The notes under the pieces were generated by a model. The model saw only the letters and a program-made list of their open reading frames with translations. It searched no databases and had not been told where the DNA came from. Of a stretch of DNA of 64,000 bases, positions 35,022 to 45,618 are shown piece by piece. A program made the position numbers and the translations under genes. This DNA comes from Fortiea contorta PCC 7126 (GTDB lineage Bacteria; Cyanobacteriota; Cyanobacteriia; Cyanobacteriales; Nostocaceae): contig NZ_KB235930.1 of assembly GCF_000332295.1 (NCBI RefSeq), positions 3,685,895 to 3,749,894 on the forward strand, read 5' to 3'. Numbering within the stretch: position 1 is the first letter of the stretch; every line of letters begins with the position of its first letter.

Positions 35022-36182
35022 ATGGCTACTATTTACGGCACTTCCTACAACGATGATGGCGTGACTCGTCCAAAACTTATTGGTACTGAAGCTGCAGACA
35101 CCGTATTCGCAGGAGCGGGTAATGATGTTGTTGAAGGTAGAGGTGGCGACGATTTTCTTTACGGCGATTACGGAAACGATATCATTTACGGTGGTGCCGG
35201 TAACGATGTGATTATCGGTAGTTGGGGTAACGATTATCTCTACGGCGGTGATGGCGATGATGAAATTGGTTTCAGCAGCTACAACGATGAAATCGGTGAT
35301 GACTATATCGAAGGTGGGAACGGTAACGACAAGATATGGGCTGGGACAGGTAATGATACTGTATACGGTGGTAACGGTAACGACTATATAGAGGGTGGTA
35401 CTGGTAATGACTCCCTCTATGGTGACGCCGGTAACGACACTATATACGGTGGTGATGGTTGGGACTCTATATCTGGCGGCGATGGTTACGATACCATATA
35501 CGGTGGTGAAGGTGATGACTATATCTCCGGCGGTAACGACGGTGACACATTATATGGCAATGAAGGCAACGACTCCATTGGTGGTGGCGCTGGTGCAGAC
35601 TTTATAATGGGTGGTGCTGGTAATGACTGGCTATTTGGCGGTGATGGTAACGATGCTATTTTCGGTGAAGCTGGTACCGACTACCTATTGGGTGAAGCAG
35701 GCGATGACTACCTTAACGGCGGTGATGGCGACGATTACCTTTATGGTCAGACTGGTAACGATGACTTAAATGGTGGTGGTGGTAATGATCAGCTCTATGG
35801 TGGTGGTGGTAGCGATCGCCTTAATGGTTATGGCTTCTTGATCAATGATGCCTCTCAATTTGACACACTCTACGGTGGTGATGGATACTCCCCCGACAAC
35901 ACAACCGACTACTTTATCCTCGGCAATTATGCCGGCACTTTTTATAACGAAACTGGCGATGGTTACGCTGTAATCGCCGATTGGGAACCGGCATATGACT
36001 ATATTGAAGCCTATGGTAATGCTAGCCTCTATGAACTGGTGAAGACCAATAGCGTTGCGGGTATTGGGACTTCCGCTATCGATACGGAAATTTATTACAT
36101 AGGTGGTGGTGGACGCGATCGCATTGCAATTGTCCAAGACACCACCGATGTATTTGTCTCACGCGATTTCCAATTTGTTTAG
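35022..36182 (+). CDS. RTX (hemolysin-type) calcium-binding repeat protein
   Basis: 386 residues. From about residue 18 to 270 it consists of nonapeptide RTX repeats (GGxGxDxUx; for example GGAGNDVIIG, GGDGNDAIFG, GGGGNDQLYG) that bind Ca2+ and fold as a parallel beta-roll. The C-terminal 110 residues are non-repetitive and probably act as secretion signal and cap. There is no N-terminal signal peptide, as expected for type I secretion. No ABC transporter or membrane fusion protein is nearby; the TolC homologue at 26024 could be its outer membrane partner. Possible surface or extracellular role. Confidence 0.88.
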   Translation: MATIYGTSYNDDGVTRPKLIGTEAADTVFAGAGNDVVEGRGGDDFLYGDYGNDIIYGGAGNDVIIGSWGNDYLYGGDGDDEIGFSSYNDEIGDDYIEGGNGNDKIWAGTGNDTVYGGNGNDYIEGGTGNDSLYGDAGNDTIYGGDGWDSISGGDGYDTIYGGEGDDYISGGNDGDTLYGNEGNDSIGGGAGADFIMGGAGNDWLFGGDGNDAIFGEAGTDYLLGEAGDDYLNGGDGDDYLYGQTGNDDLNGGGGNDQLYGGGGSDRLNGYGFLINDASQFDTLYGGDGYSPDNTTDYFILGNYAGTFYNETGDGYAVIADWEPAYDYIEAYGNASLYELVKTNSVAGIGTSAIDTEIYYIGGGGRDRIAIVQDTTDVFVSRDFQFV

Positions 36183-36273
36183 ATAGAGCCAATTTGTTTA
36201 GATAGAGTTCGATATAGCATTGGCTAGAGACTTATTTATAGCTGTAGTCAAATAAACTGAATATAAACAAAAT

Positions 36274-36300
36274 CCACCTCACACAATACAGTGTAGGTGG
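36274..36300. terminator. Bidirectional terminator between RTX and tmRNA genes
   Basis: The arms ccacct-c-acac and gtgt-aggtgg form a stem of 10 bp with one bulge and a short loop. On the plus strand it is followed by acttgtttgtt, and on the minus strand by attttgttt. It suits termination of both the RTX gene and the tmRNA. Confidence 0.65.
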
Positions 36301-36319
36301 ACTTGTTTGTTATCTTTAG

Positions 36320-36707
36320 TGGATCCGAGCAGAGTCGAACTGCTGTCCAAATTGGGTATTGACCCCCCGCTCATTCACAGGTTTAGCCTTTCTGACCCTC
36401 AAGGCGGGAATCGTTCATTATCCCGAACGTAGGATGCTCTGATTAAGTCTTAGCTAGCAAGCCAATCAGAGAACACTTGCTAGAGCATCCGTTGGGGGTT
36501 GGTCTTTAGTCCTTAACGGAGTCAAACTAAAGACGCTCGAACCTGTAAGAGGTGTTTTAGGCTGCTACTAGAGCTTCCCGACGAGCAAATTTAACGATGT
36601 TATTCGCATTTACTTTTTGTTTGAGCCTTTGATTTGCGAGAGGAGACTCACTCTCGACCTGAATCACAGAGCAGCGTTCGCCAACCTGTCGAAACCGTGA
36701 CGGACCC
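36320..36707 (-). ncRNA. ssrA: tmRNA (ssrA)
   Basis: 388 nt. The 5' arm gggtccg (36707-36701 on the minus strand) pairs with cggatcc (36327-36321), with discriminator A at 36320. The T-arm gttcgactc and the 5' segment gtcacggtttcgacagg are the family hallmarks. The mRNA-like part encodes the tag ANNIVKFARREALVAA and stops at TAA (36559-36557); the C-terminal Leu-Val-Ala-Ala marks tagged proteins for ClpXP-type proteases. It rescues stalled ribosomes with SmpB. It is a one-piece tmRNA and CCA is not encoded. Confidence 0.96.
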
Positions 36708-36803
36708 ATGCGCTTCACAATCTCTATTATAGTTCGCGGTGGTGGTAATGTGTTACAAGATGACAAAGAAATATTCAACTTTCATTCCGCACCCTTAACT
36801 GTC

Positions 36804-36959
36804 ATGAGCCAGACTACAGGCAGAGTTCGCTGGACAATTCAAGACGTGGCGGCGTTACCTGATAACGAATGGATTCGTTATGAAATTATTGATGGAGAAT
36901 TGTTTGCGGTGCGATCGCCATTAGACTTCTTGCAGAAGTCGGGAACTCTTAACTCTTAA
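36804..36959 (+). pseudogene. Uma2-family (DUF820) nuclease remnant, N-terminal piece
   Basis: From ATG 36804 the frame reads MSQTTGRVRWTIQDVAALPD, then EWIRYEIIDGELFAVRSP. This is the conserved N-terminus of the Uma2/DUF820 restriction-endonuclease-like family of about 190 residues. After a HIP1 site (gcgatcgc, 36911-36918) the similarity stops, and the frame runs into a perfect 7-bp hairpin (gacttct/agaagtc, 36923-36939) and repeat sequence, ending at TAA. More than three quarters of the gene is missing, including the catalytic core. Confidence 0.8.
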
Positions 36960-37236
36960 CAGGTGAACCAGCGCGGTCTTCTCCCAAGGGGAGACGCCAA
37001 GGGCGATAGCGCAGCGTTAGCGAGTCATCGAGCGTCTGGGGGTTTCCCCCATGAGCAACTGGTGTTAGCGTAGCGGTAGCGAGTTTACGAGCGTCACCCG
37101 AAGGAGAACAGAGAGTAGAAAAGGTACTTTTGCAAGAGGTTTATTATTTGCAAATAGCAAACGACAAGCGATCGCTCTTCAACAGGGAGATGCAGAAGAG
37201 AGTGCGTTAGCGTAGCTTAACGAAGTTATCGCTCCA
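36923..37236. repeat. Cluster of dispersed repeats and hairpins (rearrangement scar)
   Basis: The cluster starts with hairpin gacttct/agaagtc (36923-36939). Next comes the 23-base element starting gggaactctt (36941), which recurs at 53430. A hairpin tctccc/gggaga lies at about 36981-36995. Three related units follow, of the type agcg-agcg-tagcgag-cgagcgtc, at about 37000-37038, 37065-37096 and 37203-37236. The cluster joins a truncated Uma2 gene to a truncated response regulator. Confidence 0.7.
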
Positions 37237-37257
37237 CCCACGCTACAAAATTTGGGG

Positions 37258-37698
37258 ATGGAAGATAAAGTTACGGGGCTGGATGCGGGTGCAGATGACT
37301 ACTTGGTAAAGCCATTCGGCATGGCAGAATTACTGGCTAGATTGCGGGCATTGCAGAGGCGATCGCCCCAATTTCAGCCCCAAGAATTAACTGTTGGCAA
37401 CCTGACTCTTGATTACGGTAACAATATGGTTGTTAGTCAAAATATTGCAGGTGATAAACAGGAGATTTCCCTAACTAATAAAGAGTTTCAGCTACTAGAG
37501 TATTTTATGAAACACCCAAACCAAATTGTAACTACTGAACAAATTCGCAATCAGCTTTGGGAGGTGAGTGCAGAACCCATTAGTAATGTGGTTGCAGCGC
37601 AAATGCGTTTGCTGCGTCGCAAACTAGCTAATAGTGGGTGCGGGAATATGATTGAAACTTTGCATGGTACAGGATATCGTCTCAATCTCACGCCATGA
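37258..37698 (+). pseudogene. rppA: RppA-type response regulator lacking the N-terminal receiver core
   Basis: From ATG 37258 the protein reads MEDKVTGLDAGADDYLVKPF, the end of an OmpR-type receiver (with the conserved Lys). An OmpR/PhoB winged-helix domain follows (about 50-145: ISLTNKEFQLLEYFMKHPNQIVTTEQI ... VVAAQMRLLRRKL ... IETLHGTGYRL). The first 75-80 residues of the receiver, with the acidic pair and phospho-acceptor Asp, are missing. The frame is closed by a stop in a repeat unit at 37213. It overlaps rppB by ATGA (37695-37698). It may still be made as a DNA-binding fragment, but cannot be phosphorylated in the usual way. Confidence 0.82.
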
Positions 37699-39038
37699 AT
37701 CAAAATAAACTGTTTAAGCAGACCAGCCTGCGTTTAGCATTGTGGTATGCGCTCGTTATGGCTTTGATTTTAAGCTTGTGCGGATTTGGTATCTACAGAG
37801 CGATTTCCCATGCCCATTGGATGACATTAGATCGAGAACTGGAGTCTGTTGCTGGGACACTGCACGACAGTATTGAACTAAAATTACAACAACCCGGTGA
37901 ATTAGAACCAGTTATACAGCAGCTTTTACCCAATATTTGTGTAATTGATAAAAGCTGCATTCAAGAGCAATTAAGTTCCAAACGCCATATTTTAAGCGCT
38001 ATCAATCAAGGTAATTATTATGTGCGTTTTTTCGATAATTCTGGACGCTTGATTGCTCTAGCCGGAACTTATCCAGATGGATTAGCCGTAGCCTTTAACA
38101 AGGAACTTTGGCAAACTCTCAAAGACAGCAAAGGACACTTCTACCACCAAATTTCTTTTGTTTTGCACACCCAAGAAAATCGTGATTGGGGTTACATTCA
38201 AGTAGGGCGAAGTCTGGCAGATTTCAACAGTTATCTTGTGGCTGTGAAACTAACTTTAGGATTGGGATTACCAATGATCATAGTTCTGGTTGGTGTTGCT
38301 AGTTGGTGGTTAGCTCTTTTAGCAATGCAGCCAATTTATCGCTCATATAGACAAATTCAACAATTTACAGCCGATGCTGCACACGAATTACGAACACCTT
38401 TAGCAGCAACACAAGCGACGGTAGAATCAGCCCTTTTGATACCCCAAATAGATGAAATAGAGGCGCGGGACATTCTGCAAACTCTACAGCGTCAAAATCA
38501 GCGACTCACAACGCTGGTTACAGATTTGTTGCTGTTAACTCGTCTAGATCGTCAACCAGCACCAATGCAACGAGACATTTGCTGCTTGGATGATATTGTT
38601 AACGACTTAATAGAGGAATTTGCCGCCTTGGCGATCACATCTGATGTAACATTAACATCTTCAGTACGGGTGTCAACTTCTTTAGATGTCATTGGTAATG
38701 CAGATCAGCTTTATCGCCTGTTTTCTAACTTAATTATCAATGCAATTCAATACACACCAAAAGGAGGAAAGATAACCGTTTGTCTAGATCGCAGTGACCA
38801 TTATGCTGTGATTCAGGTTCAAGATACGGGTATTGGTATTCCGCAGCATGATTTGACTAGAATTTTTGACCGCTTCTATCGAGTAAATAGCGATCGCTCC
38901 CGTAGCACTGGCGGTTCTGGATTGGGATTAGCGATCGCCCAAGCAATTGTTTTAGCACATCAGGGCAGCATAGATGTGCAAAGTGAATTTGGTATAGGTA
39001 GCACTTTTACTATTAAGTTAAGCTGTTCCCTGCCATAG
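37695..39038 (+). CDS. rppB: Sensor histidine kinase RppB-like
   Basis: 447 residues. Two membrane segments (about 13-35 and 190-215) bracket a periplasmic sensor domain. HisKA carries FTADAAHELRTPLAATQATVES (His near 233) and the HATPase domain has NLIINAIQYTPKGG, DTGIGIP and GGSGLGLAIA. The closing motifs are intact, so the kinase looks functional. The sequence type matches cyanobacterial RppB (NrsS in Synechocystis), which senses redox or nickel. Its partner regulator just upstream, overlapping by 4 bases, has lost most of its receiver. Confidence 0.85.
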   Translation: MNQNKLFKQTSLRLALWYALVMALILSLCGFGIYRAISHAHWMTLDRELESVAGTLHDSIELKLQQPGELEPVIQQLLPNICVIDKSCIQEQLSSKRHILSAINQGNYYVRFFDNSGRLIALAGTYPDGLAVAFNKELWQTLKDSKGHFYHQISFVLHTQENRDWGYIQVGRSLADFNSYLVAVKLTLGLGLPMIIVLVGVASWWLALLAMQPIYRSYRQIQQFTADAAHELRTPLAATQATVESALLIPQIDEIEARDILQTLQRQNQRLTTLVTDLLLLTRLDRQPAPMQRDICCLDDIVNDLIEEFAALAITSDVTLTSSVRVSTSLDVIGNADQLYRLFSNLIINAIQYTPKGGKITVCLDRSDHYAVIQVQDTGIGIPQHDLTRIFDRFYRVNSDRSRSTGGSGLGLAIAQAIVLAHQGSIDVQSEFGIGSTFTIKLSCSLP

Positions 39039-39092
39039 TTTGCAATAGCAACATCACCTTTATTTTTAATTTTTTTCTTCTTCAAAAATAAA

Positions 39093-39135
39093 AATAGCTA
39101 ATCGCTAGTTTTCAAATCACCAGCAATTAGCTATT
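39093..39135 (-). terminator. Inverted repeat after the atp operon
   Basis: The arms aatagctaat (39093-39102) and attagctatt (39126-39135) are perfect 10-bp complements with a 23-base loop. On the minus strand, the exit of atpG, a T-rich tract (ttttatttttgaag) follows. It lies between the convergent rppB and atpG genes. The long loop lowers confidence. Confidence 0.45.
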
Positions 39136-39162
39136 AGTTATAGTTAGCAATTAACTAATTCC

Positions 39163-40110
39163 TTAAGTTAAAGCTTCTGCTCCACCTACAACCTCTAGCA
39201 GTTCTTGAGTAATAGCGGCTTGTCGCGCTTTGTTGTAGGACAATGACAGGGTTTTAATCAACTCACCGGCGTTGTCGCTGGCGTTGTTCATGGCTGTCAT
39301 CCGCGCTGCTAGTTCGCTAGCGGCTGATTCTTGTAGTGCCCGGAGTAGCTGATTACTCAGATACAACGGTAGCAAGGAATCAAGAATTTGCACGGGGTCT
39401 TGCTCGAAAATCATGTCACGAGGTAAAGCACGAGGTGCGGTCGTCACTTTCTCCCGTTCGACTTGAAATTGACCGCCACGGGTTGTCAAGCGGAAAATTT
39501 CGTCATCTCCTGCTTCCAATCCTTGCGGATCGAGGGGAAGCAGGGTTTGGACTACAGGACGAGAACTAACTAAAGAGACAAATTTGGTGTATATTAACTC
39601 AATCTTGTCTACACTTGCTGACAAAAACAAAGATAGTAGTTGGTCGGCAATTTGGTTAGCTTCTGCTGCGGTAGGAATTTGTTCTAAACCGCTGTAGGTA
39701 GCATCAATTGGCTGGTTGCGGCGTTGAAAATACTGGATAGCTTTGCGTCCTACCAGTACAAATTCATAATTGATGCCTTCTGCTTGCAATTCTTTGGCGC
39801 GATTTTCTGCACGACGGATGACGTTACTGTTGTAACCGCCGCATAAACCGCGATCGCCTGAAATTACTAACAGCCCCACTGTTTTCACTTCGCGTTTTTT
39901 CAGTAGGGGTAAATCTGCATCTTCAAACCGCAACCGGGTTTGTAAACCGTATAGTACTTGAGCCAAGCGGTCAGCAAAGGGGCGGGTAGCGATTACTTGC
40001 TCTTGGGCGCGACGCACCCTAGCAGCAGCCACCAGCCGCATGGCTTCTGTGATTTTTTTGGTGTTTTTGACCGACTGAATGCGATCGCGTATTGCTTTGA
40101 GATTGGGCAT
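39163..40110 (-). CDS. atpG: F0F1 ATP synthase gamma subunit
   Basis: 315 residues, the cyanobacterial/chloroplast length. It begins [36 protein letters not shown], and ends [15 protein letters not shown], then [26 protein letters not shown], the two coiled-coil helices that rotate inside the alpha3beta3 head. The region near 200-240 holds the cyanobacterial insertion. It is called atpC in plant nomenclature. It is the last gene of the operon, 89 bases after atpA; the gap holds simple gtcatt repeats that can pair with aatgac repeats. Confidence 0.96.
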   Translation of the reverse strand: MPNLKAIRDRIQSVKNTKKITEAMRLVAAARVRRAQEQVIATRPFADRLAQVLYGLQTRLRFEDADLPLLKKREVKTVGLLVISGDRGLCGGYNSNVIRRAENRAKELQAEGINYEFVLVGRKAIQYFQRRNQPIDATYSGLEQIPTAAEANQIADQLLSLFLSASVDKIELIYTKFVSLVSSRPVVQTLLPLDPQGLEAGDDEIFRLTTRGGQFQVEREKVTTAPRALPRDMIFEQDPVQILDSLLPLYLSNQLLRALQESAASELAARMTAMNNASDNAGELIKTLSLSYNKARQAAITQELLEVVGGAEALT

Positions 40111-40199
40111 AATTTTATCCTTTGTCCTTAGTCATTTGTCCTTTGTCATTAGTCATTAGTCGTTTCTAAATGACCAATGACTAATAACTAATGACTAAA

Positions 40200-41717
40200 T
40201 TACGCAGCTTGGAATACTTTTTTATACTCAGTCAATGCTGTCTTCAAGGCAGCTTCTTCTGATTCACCCAATGCTTTTGAGGTTTGCACTGCTTGTGCAT
40301 ACTGAGTATTTCCTGTCTTTAAATACTCACGTAACCCTCTAGTGAAGGTAGTAACTTTTTCTACAGGGATATCATCTAAGTAACCGTTGATACCAGCGTA
40401 GAGAATTGCCACTTGTTCGTATACGGAGAGGGGGTCATTTTGGGGCTGCTTCAAAAGTTCCCGTAACCGTTGACCCCGTGCTAGTTGGTCTTGGGTAGCT
40501 TTATCCAAGTCGGAAGCGAATTGAGCGAAGGCTTGGAGATCGTCAAATTGTGCTAGTTCCAATTTGATCTTACCAGCCACTTTTTTCATCGCCTTGGTTT
40601 GAGCCGCAGAACCCACACGGGATACGGAGATACCAGGGTTTACAGCGGGACGGATACCAGCGTTGAACAAGTCAGAAGAGAGGAATATCTGACCGTCGGT
40701 GATGGAAATGACGTTGGTGGGGATGTATGCAGAAACGTCACCAGCTTGAGTTTCGATGATTGGTAAGGCGGTCATGCTACCTTTACCCAGTTCGTCACTC
40801 AATTTAGCGGCTCTTTCTAACAAGCGGGAGTGGATGTAGAATACGTCTCCGGGGTAAGCTTCCCGTCCTGGTGGACGACGCAACAGCAAGGACATTTGGC
40901 GATAAGCTTGGGCTTGCTTGGAGAGGTCATCGTAAATTACCAGGGTAGCTTTGCCTTTATACATGAAGTATTCAGCAATTGTGGCGCCTGTGTAAGGAGC
41001 GAGGAATTGTAGGGTGGCTGGGTCACTGGCGTTAGCGGCGACGACGACAGTGTAATCGAGAGCGCCTTTTTCTTGCAATGTCTGCACTACGTTAGCCACG
41101 GTGGAGGCTTTTTGACCAATGGCGACGTAGACACAAATTACATCTTCTGATTTTTGGTTGATGATGGTGTCAATAGCGATCGCTGTTTTACCAGTTTGAC
41201 GGTCGCCAATGATCAATTCCCGCTGACCGCGACCGATGGGAATCATCGAGTCGATAGCGGTGATACCCGTTTGCATGGGTTCATGTACGGAACGACGTGC
41301 AATAATACCGGGTGCGGGGGATTCAATCAACCGAGATTCTGTGGCTTTAATTTCTCCCTTACCATCTATCGCTCTACCCAGAGCGTCTACGACTCTTCCA
41401 ATCAAGGCTTCTCCTACACCAATCTGGGCAATTTTACCAGTGGCTGTAACAGAACTACCTTCTTGAATATTTAGCCCTTGACCCATGAGTACGGCGCCCA
41501 CGTTGTCTTCTTCTAGGTTTTGGGCGATACCAACTGTCCCATCTTCAAACTGCAATAGCTCACCAGCCATTGCTTTTTCCAGTCCATAAATCCGGGCGAT
41601 ACCGTCACCCACTTGTAACACTGTACCAACATTGGCAACTTTGACTTCTTGGTCGTATTGCTCGATTTGCTGTTGGATGATACTGCTGATTTCGTCAGGT
41701 CTGATAGAAATGCTCAT
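40200..41717 (-). CDS. atpA: F0F1 ATP synthase alpha subunit
   Basis: 505 residues. The Walker A motif [15 protein letters not shown] lies at about 170-184, and the arginine finger region is in [21 protein letters not shown]-terminal [33 protein letters not shown] and the C-terminal helical domain are complete. It forms the catalytic head with beta, whose gene (atpD/atpB with epsilon) lies elsewhere in cyanobacteria, as expected. The gap of 228 bases to atpH holds simple cttcata repeats. Confidence 0.97.
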   Translation of the reverse strand: MSISIRPDEISSIIQQQIEQYDQEVKVANVGTVLQVGDGIARIYGLEKAMAGELLQFEDGTVGIAQNLEEDNVGAVLMGQGLNIQEGSSVTATGKIAQIGVGEALIGRVVDALGRAIDGKGEIKATESRLIESPAPGIIARRSVHEPMQTGITAIDSMIPIGRGQRELIIGDRQTGKTAIAIDTIINQKSEDVICVYVAIGQKASTVANVVQTLQEKGALDYTVVVAANASDPATLQFLAPYTGATIAEYFMYKGKATLVIYDDLSKQAQAYRQMSLLLRRPPGREAYPGDVFYIHSRLLERAAKLSDELGKGSMTALPIIETQAGDVSAYIPTNVISITDGQIFLSSDLFNAGIRPAVNPGISVSRVGSAAQTKAMKKVAGKIKLELAQFDDLQAFAQFASDLDKATQDQLARGQRLRELLKQPQNDPLSVYEQVAILYAGINGYLDDIPVEKVTTFTRGLREYLKTGNTQYAQAVQTSKALGESEEAALKTALTEYKKVFQAA

Positions 41718-41945
41718 GTGTCTATGTTTGTGTGCTTTCGAGAAGGATTCAGGGAATTAGGGTCTAGGGTTGCGAATAAAGTTTTGAAGTAGTAAGCATG
41801 GAAGATGAAAAAATTACTACATACCAAGTGCTTAATGGGCGAAACAGCCAAAGAATTTTCTTGTTTTTTTTCTTTCAGCCTAATCGCAGAATCGGTGAGT
41901 TTATTTCATACTTCATACTTCACACTTCATCCTTTATTTGTCTTT

Positions 41946-42500
41946 CTAGCTGCTAGTGAGACGCAGGGCTAGGCGACGTAACTGACCTCGCAAGCTGGCG
42001 TCAATTACTTGAGAACCGACTTTAATGATCACGCCACCAATCAAGTCGCTGTCTATCTTGGCTTCTAGTTCTACCTGACGAGCACCGGTGATGGCGATCA
42101 CTTTTTGAGTGATTGCTTGCTGTTGAGCTTCTGTGAGGGTAACGGCTGAAGTGACTTCCGCTAACACAGTTTGATTCAACTGCCGTAACAAGGCCAGATA
42201 CTGTTGTAAAATCGGTTCCAAGAACATGATGCGTCTTTTATCTACCAAGACCAGCAAAAAATTGCGTAGGTATTGGTTGGCACCTTCACCGAGGATCTGT
42301 TTAATTAGGGCTTTTTTGTTCTCGCTCTGAATAAACGGATTGTCGATAAAGTTCCGTAATTCTGGTTGAGTTGAGAGCAGACTCAGCAAAACCCGCGCAT
42401 CTTCCCCAAACTCTTCTGTCAAGTTTTTTGACTGGGCGATGGACAATAGGGCCTGTGCATAAGGCTGGGCGACTTCGACTGTTGCTACCTTACTTGTCAT
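41946..42500 (-). CDS. atpH: F0F1 ATP synthase delta subunit
   Basis: 184 residues. The OSCP-type N-terminal helical domain ([36 protein letters not shown]) and the C-terminal [29 protein letters not shown] are both typical. It links the head to the b/b' stalk. Its ATG overlaps the stop codon of atpF by 4 bases (42497-42500), so the two are translationally coupled. Confidence 0.95.
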   Translation of the reverse strand: MTSKVATVEVAQPYAQALLSIAQSKNLTEEFGEDARVLLSLLSTQPELRNFIDNPFIQSENKKALIKQILGEGANQYLRNFLLVLVDKRRIMFLEPILQQYLALLRQLNQTVLAEVTSAVTLTEAQQQAITQKVIAITGARQVELEAKIDSDLIGGVIIKVGSQVIDASLRGQLRRLALRLTSS

Positions 42501-43069
42501 GCTTGGCCTCCCAGTTGTGCGATGCTGCGCTCAATTAAACTTTGCTGGGTATTTTCAGCTATCCCACCTTTGAGTTCCGATTCGACTTTCTGCAACGCTT
42601 GAGCAACTACCCGCTGACGGAGTTGAGCTATGACTCGTTCTGTTTCGGTGTTTAAGTCTGCTGCTGCTGTTTGTCTTAAGCGTTCTACGTCTTGTGCTGC
42701 TTTCGCTAACAAAGCTTCTTTGACTTTTTGGGCATTTTCTTCAGCAGATTTGCGGATGCGTTGGGCCTCAGCTTGAGACTGAGTTAACTGCTCTTGTGCT
42801 TGGGAGAGGGCGATCTTTGCCTCTTTTAAGCGCCCTTCTGCTTCCTGAATGGCGGTGGCAATATTGGATTGTCGCTCGTTCAGGATATTGGTTAAAACTT
42901 TACGTCCGAAGTAGAATAATATGCCTACGAGAATCGCTAGGTTAATGAGATTGGTTTCTAAAATGTCTATGTTTAGACCGAAACCGCCTTCGGCTGCGCC
43001 TTCTGCCAACTCAGAGTGAACAGCGTGCGCTTCTGTGGCAAGTAATAAGATTGTGCCCATGATACCCAT
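42497..43069 (-). CDS. atpF: F0F1 ATP synthase subunit b
   Basis: 190 residues. One membrane helix (about 32-52, [20 protein letters not shown]) is followed by a long, charged coiled coil rich in Ala, Glu, Gln and Arg. It starts at ATG 43069 ([17 protein letters not shown]); the short N-terminal presequence-like part resembles other cyanobacterial b subunits. With b' it forms the peripheral stalk. It overlaps atpH. Confidence 0.95.
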   Translation of the reverse strand: MGIMGTILLLATEAHAVHSELAEGAAEGGFGLNIDILETNLINLAILVGILFYFGRKVLTNILNERQSNIATAIQEAEGRLKEAKIALSQAQEQLTQSQAEAQRIRKSAEENAQKVKEALLAKAAQDVERLRQTAAADLNTETERVIAQLRQRVVAQALQKVESELKGGIAENTQQSLIERSIAQLGGQA

Positions 43070-43230
43070 TTACAAGTGCGCTGCTCGCTTGCTAATACAA
43101 TGTATTTTCCCTTCTGGGAAATCAATCGCCTTTCCCCGAAGGGAAAAAGTGCCGTTTTTTGACACTTAATTAAGCGCTCTGAGATCAGTGCCCAGTTGCG
43201 TGTATGTTTTTTGGAACCTGTGTTGTTAGA

Positions 43231-43662
43231 TTACCTAACTGCACTTGTTCCCAATAGTTTTTCTAGAATCTGTCTACTGAGAGCATCAACTCGCTGCTCT
43301 AAGGTTTGCAAAGCTTCCTGCTTTTGTTTTTCTATTTCTTTAGCAGCTTCTTCTCGCTGGAATTGGGCTTCTTTTTGAGCCTCGGCGATTTTTTCGGCTG
43401 TAATTTTCTTGGCTTCAACCTGAGCTGCTTCTAGAGTTGCTTGCGATTGTCGGCGAGCTTCTGCTAGTTGCTGCTCATATTCTTTGGCTAGGCGTTCTGC
43501 TTTTGCCAAGCTTTCCTTTGCTTCCAGGGTATTTGTGCGGATGTAACTATCGCGCTCGTCCAGTACCTTGGTCAATGGCTTGTAGAAAATTACATTCAAC
43601 AAAGCTGCCAATAGCAGGAACTGCAATGCCATTAAGGGCAAGGTAGCATTGAAATCAAACAT
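43231..43662 (-). CDS. atpF2: F0F1 ATP synthase subunit b'
   Basis: 143 residues. A membrane helix (about 5-27, [22 protein letters not shown]) then [17 protein letters not shown] and a coiled coil. Photosynthetic bacteria and cyanobacteria carry this second, divergent b gene, called atpG in cyanobacterial nomenclature. It lies between atpE and atpF and forms a heterodimer with b in the stalk. Confidence 0.94.
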   Translation of the reverse strand: MFDFNATLPLMALQFLLLAALLNVIFYKPLTKVLDERDSYIRTNTLEAKESLAKAERLAKEYEQQLAEARRQSQATLEAAQVEAKKITAEKIAEAQKEAQFQREEAAKEIEKQKQEALQTLEQRVDALSRQILEKLLGTSAVR

Positions 43663-43919
43663 TTCTCTCCTTTGTGGCTGGAGTAGCAGTTTTCATGGCT
43701 AGCAACATTTTTCAACTTTTGATATTTTATTGACTTATGGTCAACAAATCTCAAATGAGGACTGAAGTATGAAGTATAAAACTACTTCCATAAACTTCAG
43801 ACTTATGCAAGTCAGATGGCGTCTGCATCTGTCAATGCATGAAATTTTTTGACTGTAGAGGCGTGATGGTTCACGTCTCCACATTCGCCAAAATTTTCCG
43901 GCGCCAAAATTTTCAGGTC

Positions 43920-44216
<297 letters not shown>

Positions 44217-44316
44217 CTAGAAACGTGTTTTTCACGCTGCACCGAGTTCTTTGAATCGCGCTTGGCGAGATTTTGAGCATATATGCTCGTCGGAACTGTG
44301 CTATCAACTGAGAAGC

Positions 44317-45078
44317 TTAATGCTCCTCATGCTCTTCTCCACCGTGTCCCTCTAGTGCCTCATGAATATATGCCCCAGCTAGGGTAGCAAAAACCAGAGC
44401 TTGAATGGCACTGGTAAATAAGCCTAACGCCATGACTGGTAGAGGTATAAATAGAGGAACCAGCAGTACCAGCACCGCTACTACCAACTCGTCCGCTAAT
44501 ATATTGCCAAATAAACGGAAGCTGAGGGAGAGGGGCTTGGTGAAATCTTCAAGAATGGCGATGGGCAATAGAACCGGTGTTGGCTCGATATACTTTTTGA
44601 AGTAACCCAAACCTTTTTTGCTAAAACCTGCGTAAAAGTACGCTAAGGAGGTTAGCAGTGCTAATGCCACAGTCGTATTGATGTCATTTGTTGGGGCTGC
44701 TAATTCACCTGATGGTAGCTTGATCAGCTTCCAGGGAATGAGGGCGCCTGACCAGTTCGATACGAAAATGAACAAGAACAATGTGCCGATGAATGGCACC
44801 CAAGGGCGGTACTCTTTCTCACCAAGTTGGTTTTTTGCCAGATCCCGAATAAATTCTAGGGCATATTCCATTAAATTTTGGATGCCGCTGGGAATTCTTT
44901 GGGCGTTGCGTGTAGCAGCTATGGACGCTATTACGAGCAAGCCGATGACAAACCATGAGGTGAGAAAAACTTGCCCATGAATTTTCAGATTACCCAACTG
45001 CCAGTAGAGGTGATGACCTACTTCTAATTCGGCGAGGGGAAAAGAATTAAAGGCGTTTAGGACACTAAGCATTTGCAT
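44317..45078 (-). CDS. atpB: F0F1 ATP synthase subunit a
   Basis: 253 residues, five to six membrane segments. The essential Arg lies in [15 protein letters not shown] (about 186-200). [17 protein letters not shown] and the C-terminal [17 protein letters not shown] are typical of cyanobacteria. It forms the proton half-channels against the c-ring. It is called atpI in plant nomenclature. It lies 60 bases after the atp1 gene. Confidence 0.96.
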   Translation of the reverse strand: MQMLSVLNAFNSFPLAELEVGHHLYWQLGNLKIHGQVFLTSWFVIGLLVIASIAATRNAQRIPSGIQNLMEYALEFIRDLAKNQLGEKEYRPWVPFIGTLFLFIFVSNWSGALIPWKLIKLPSGELAAPTNDINTTVALALLTSLAYFYAGFSKKGLGYFKKYIEPTPVLLPIAILEDFTKPLSLSFRLFGNILADELVVAVLVLLVPLFIPLPVMALGLFTSAIQALVFATLAGAYIHEALEGHGGEEHEEH

Positions 45079-45138
45079 TCTTCAAGCATTTTCCCCAACG
45101 AGCGAGGATGGGATGATTGTCTTTGTGAGCCTGAGTGT

Positions 45139-45618
45139 TTAAGAATCAGGAAGGAACGCAGTTTGCACCATGTAGACGAGAAGCGTGGCTTTGTAAGTTA
45201 GAAATCCCAAAAATATGGGTACAATCTGTAATTCACGCCATTGAGTTGCTAATACAATCAACCCAATAAATAGAGCAAAACGAGTTTTGCTCAGTTGCCT
45301 TTTCTCACCACCGAGTTGCTCAACATCTTTGGCCAGCATTCTTAAGTAAACCACACCTGTACACGCTCCAATCAAATAATTGAGAGCAATGTTGAGAGAA
45401 TAAAAAATCCACACACAGATGAAAATAATTCCCGTCAAAACAAGTGTGATTACTAACAACTTCTGGTAAAGTTGATGGAACTCTTGCATGGATTTGCCTG
45501 ATTCTGCGTCTCCAGAATCAGTTTTAGCATCTTGTTGTGTTGTCGGGGTTGGTGCAGTTGATTCTTCTGACAAGCTCACGGGACTTGAAACCAGTACAGT
45601 TAAGGATAATGACTGCAC
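45139..45618 (-). CDS. atp1: ATP synthase subunit I (Atp1/UncI-like)
   Basis: 159 residues. A disordered N-terminus (about 1-50, Ser/Thr/Glu rich) precedes four hydrophobic segments (about 55-78, 82-100, 117-132, 137-153). It is the first gene of the operon, directly before subunit a. UncI-type proteins are assembly factors for the c-ring, or Mg transport helpers. Identification rests mainly on position, size and topology. Confidence 0.85.
   Translation of the reverse strand: MQSLSLTVLVSSPVSLSEESTAPTPTTQQDAKTDSGDAESGKSMQEFHQLYQKLLVITLVLTGIIFICVWIFYSLNIALNYLIGACTGVVYLRMLAKDVEQLGGEKRQLSKTRFALFIGLIVLATQWRELQIVPIFLGFLTYKATLLVYMVQTAFLPDS

Noticed and set aside
36708-36803. Extended N-terminus of the Uma2 remnant back to the tmRNA boundary
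   Set aside because: The family similarity begins at the ATG at 36804; the earlier codons are tmRNA promoter sequence.
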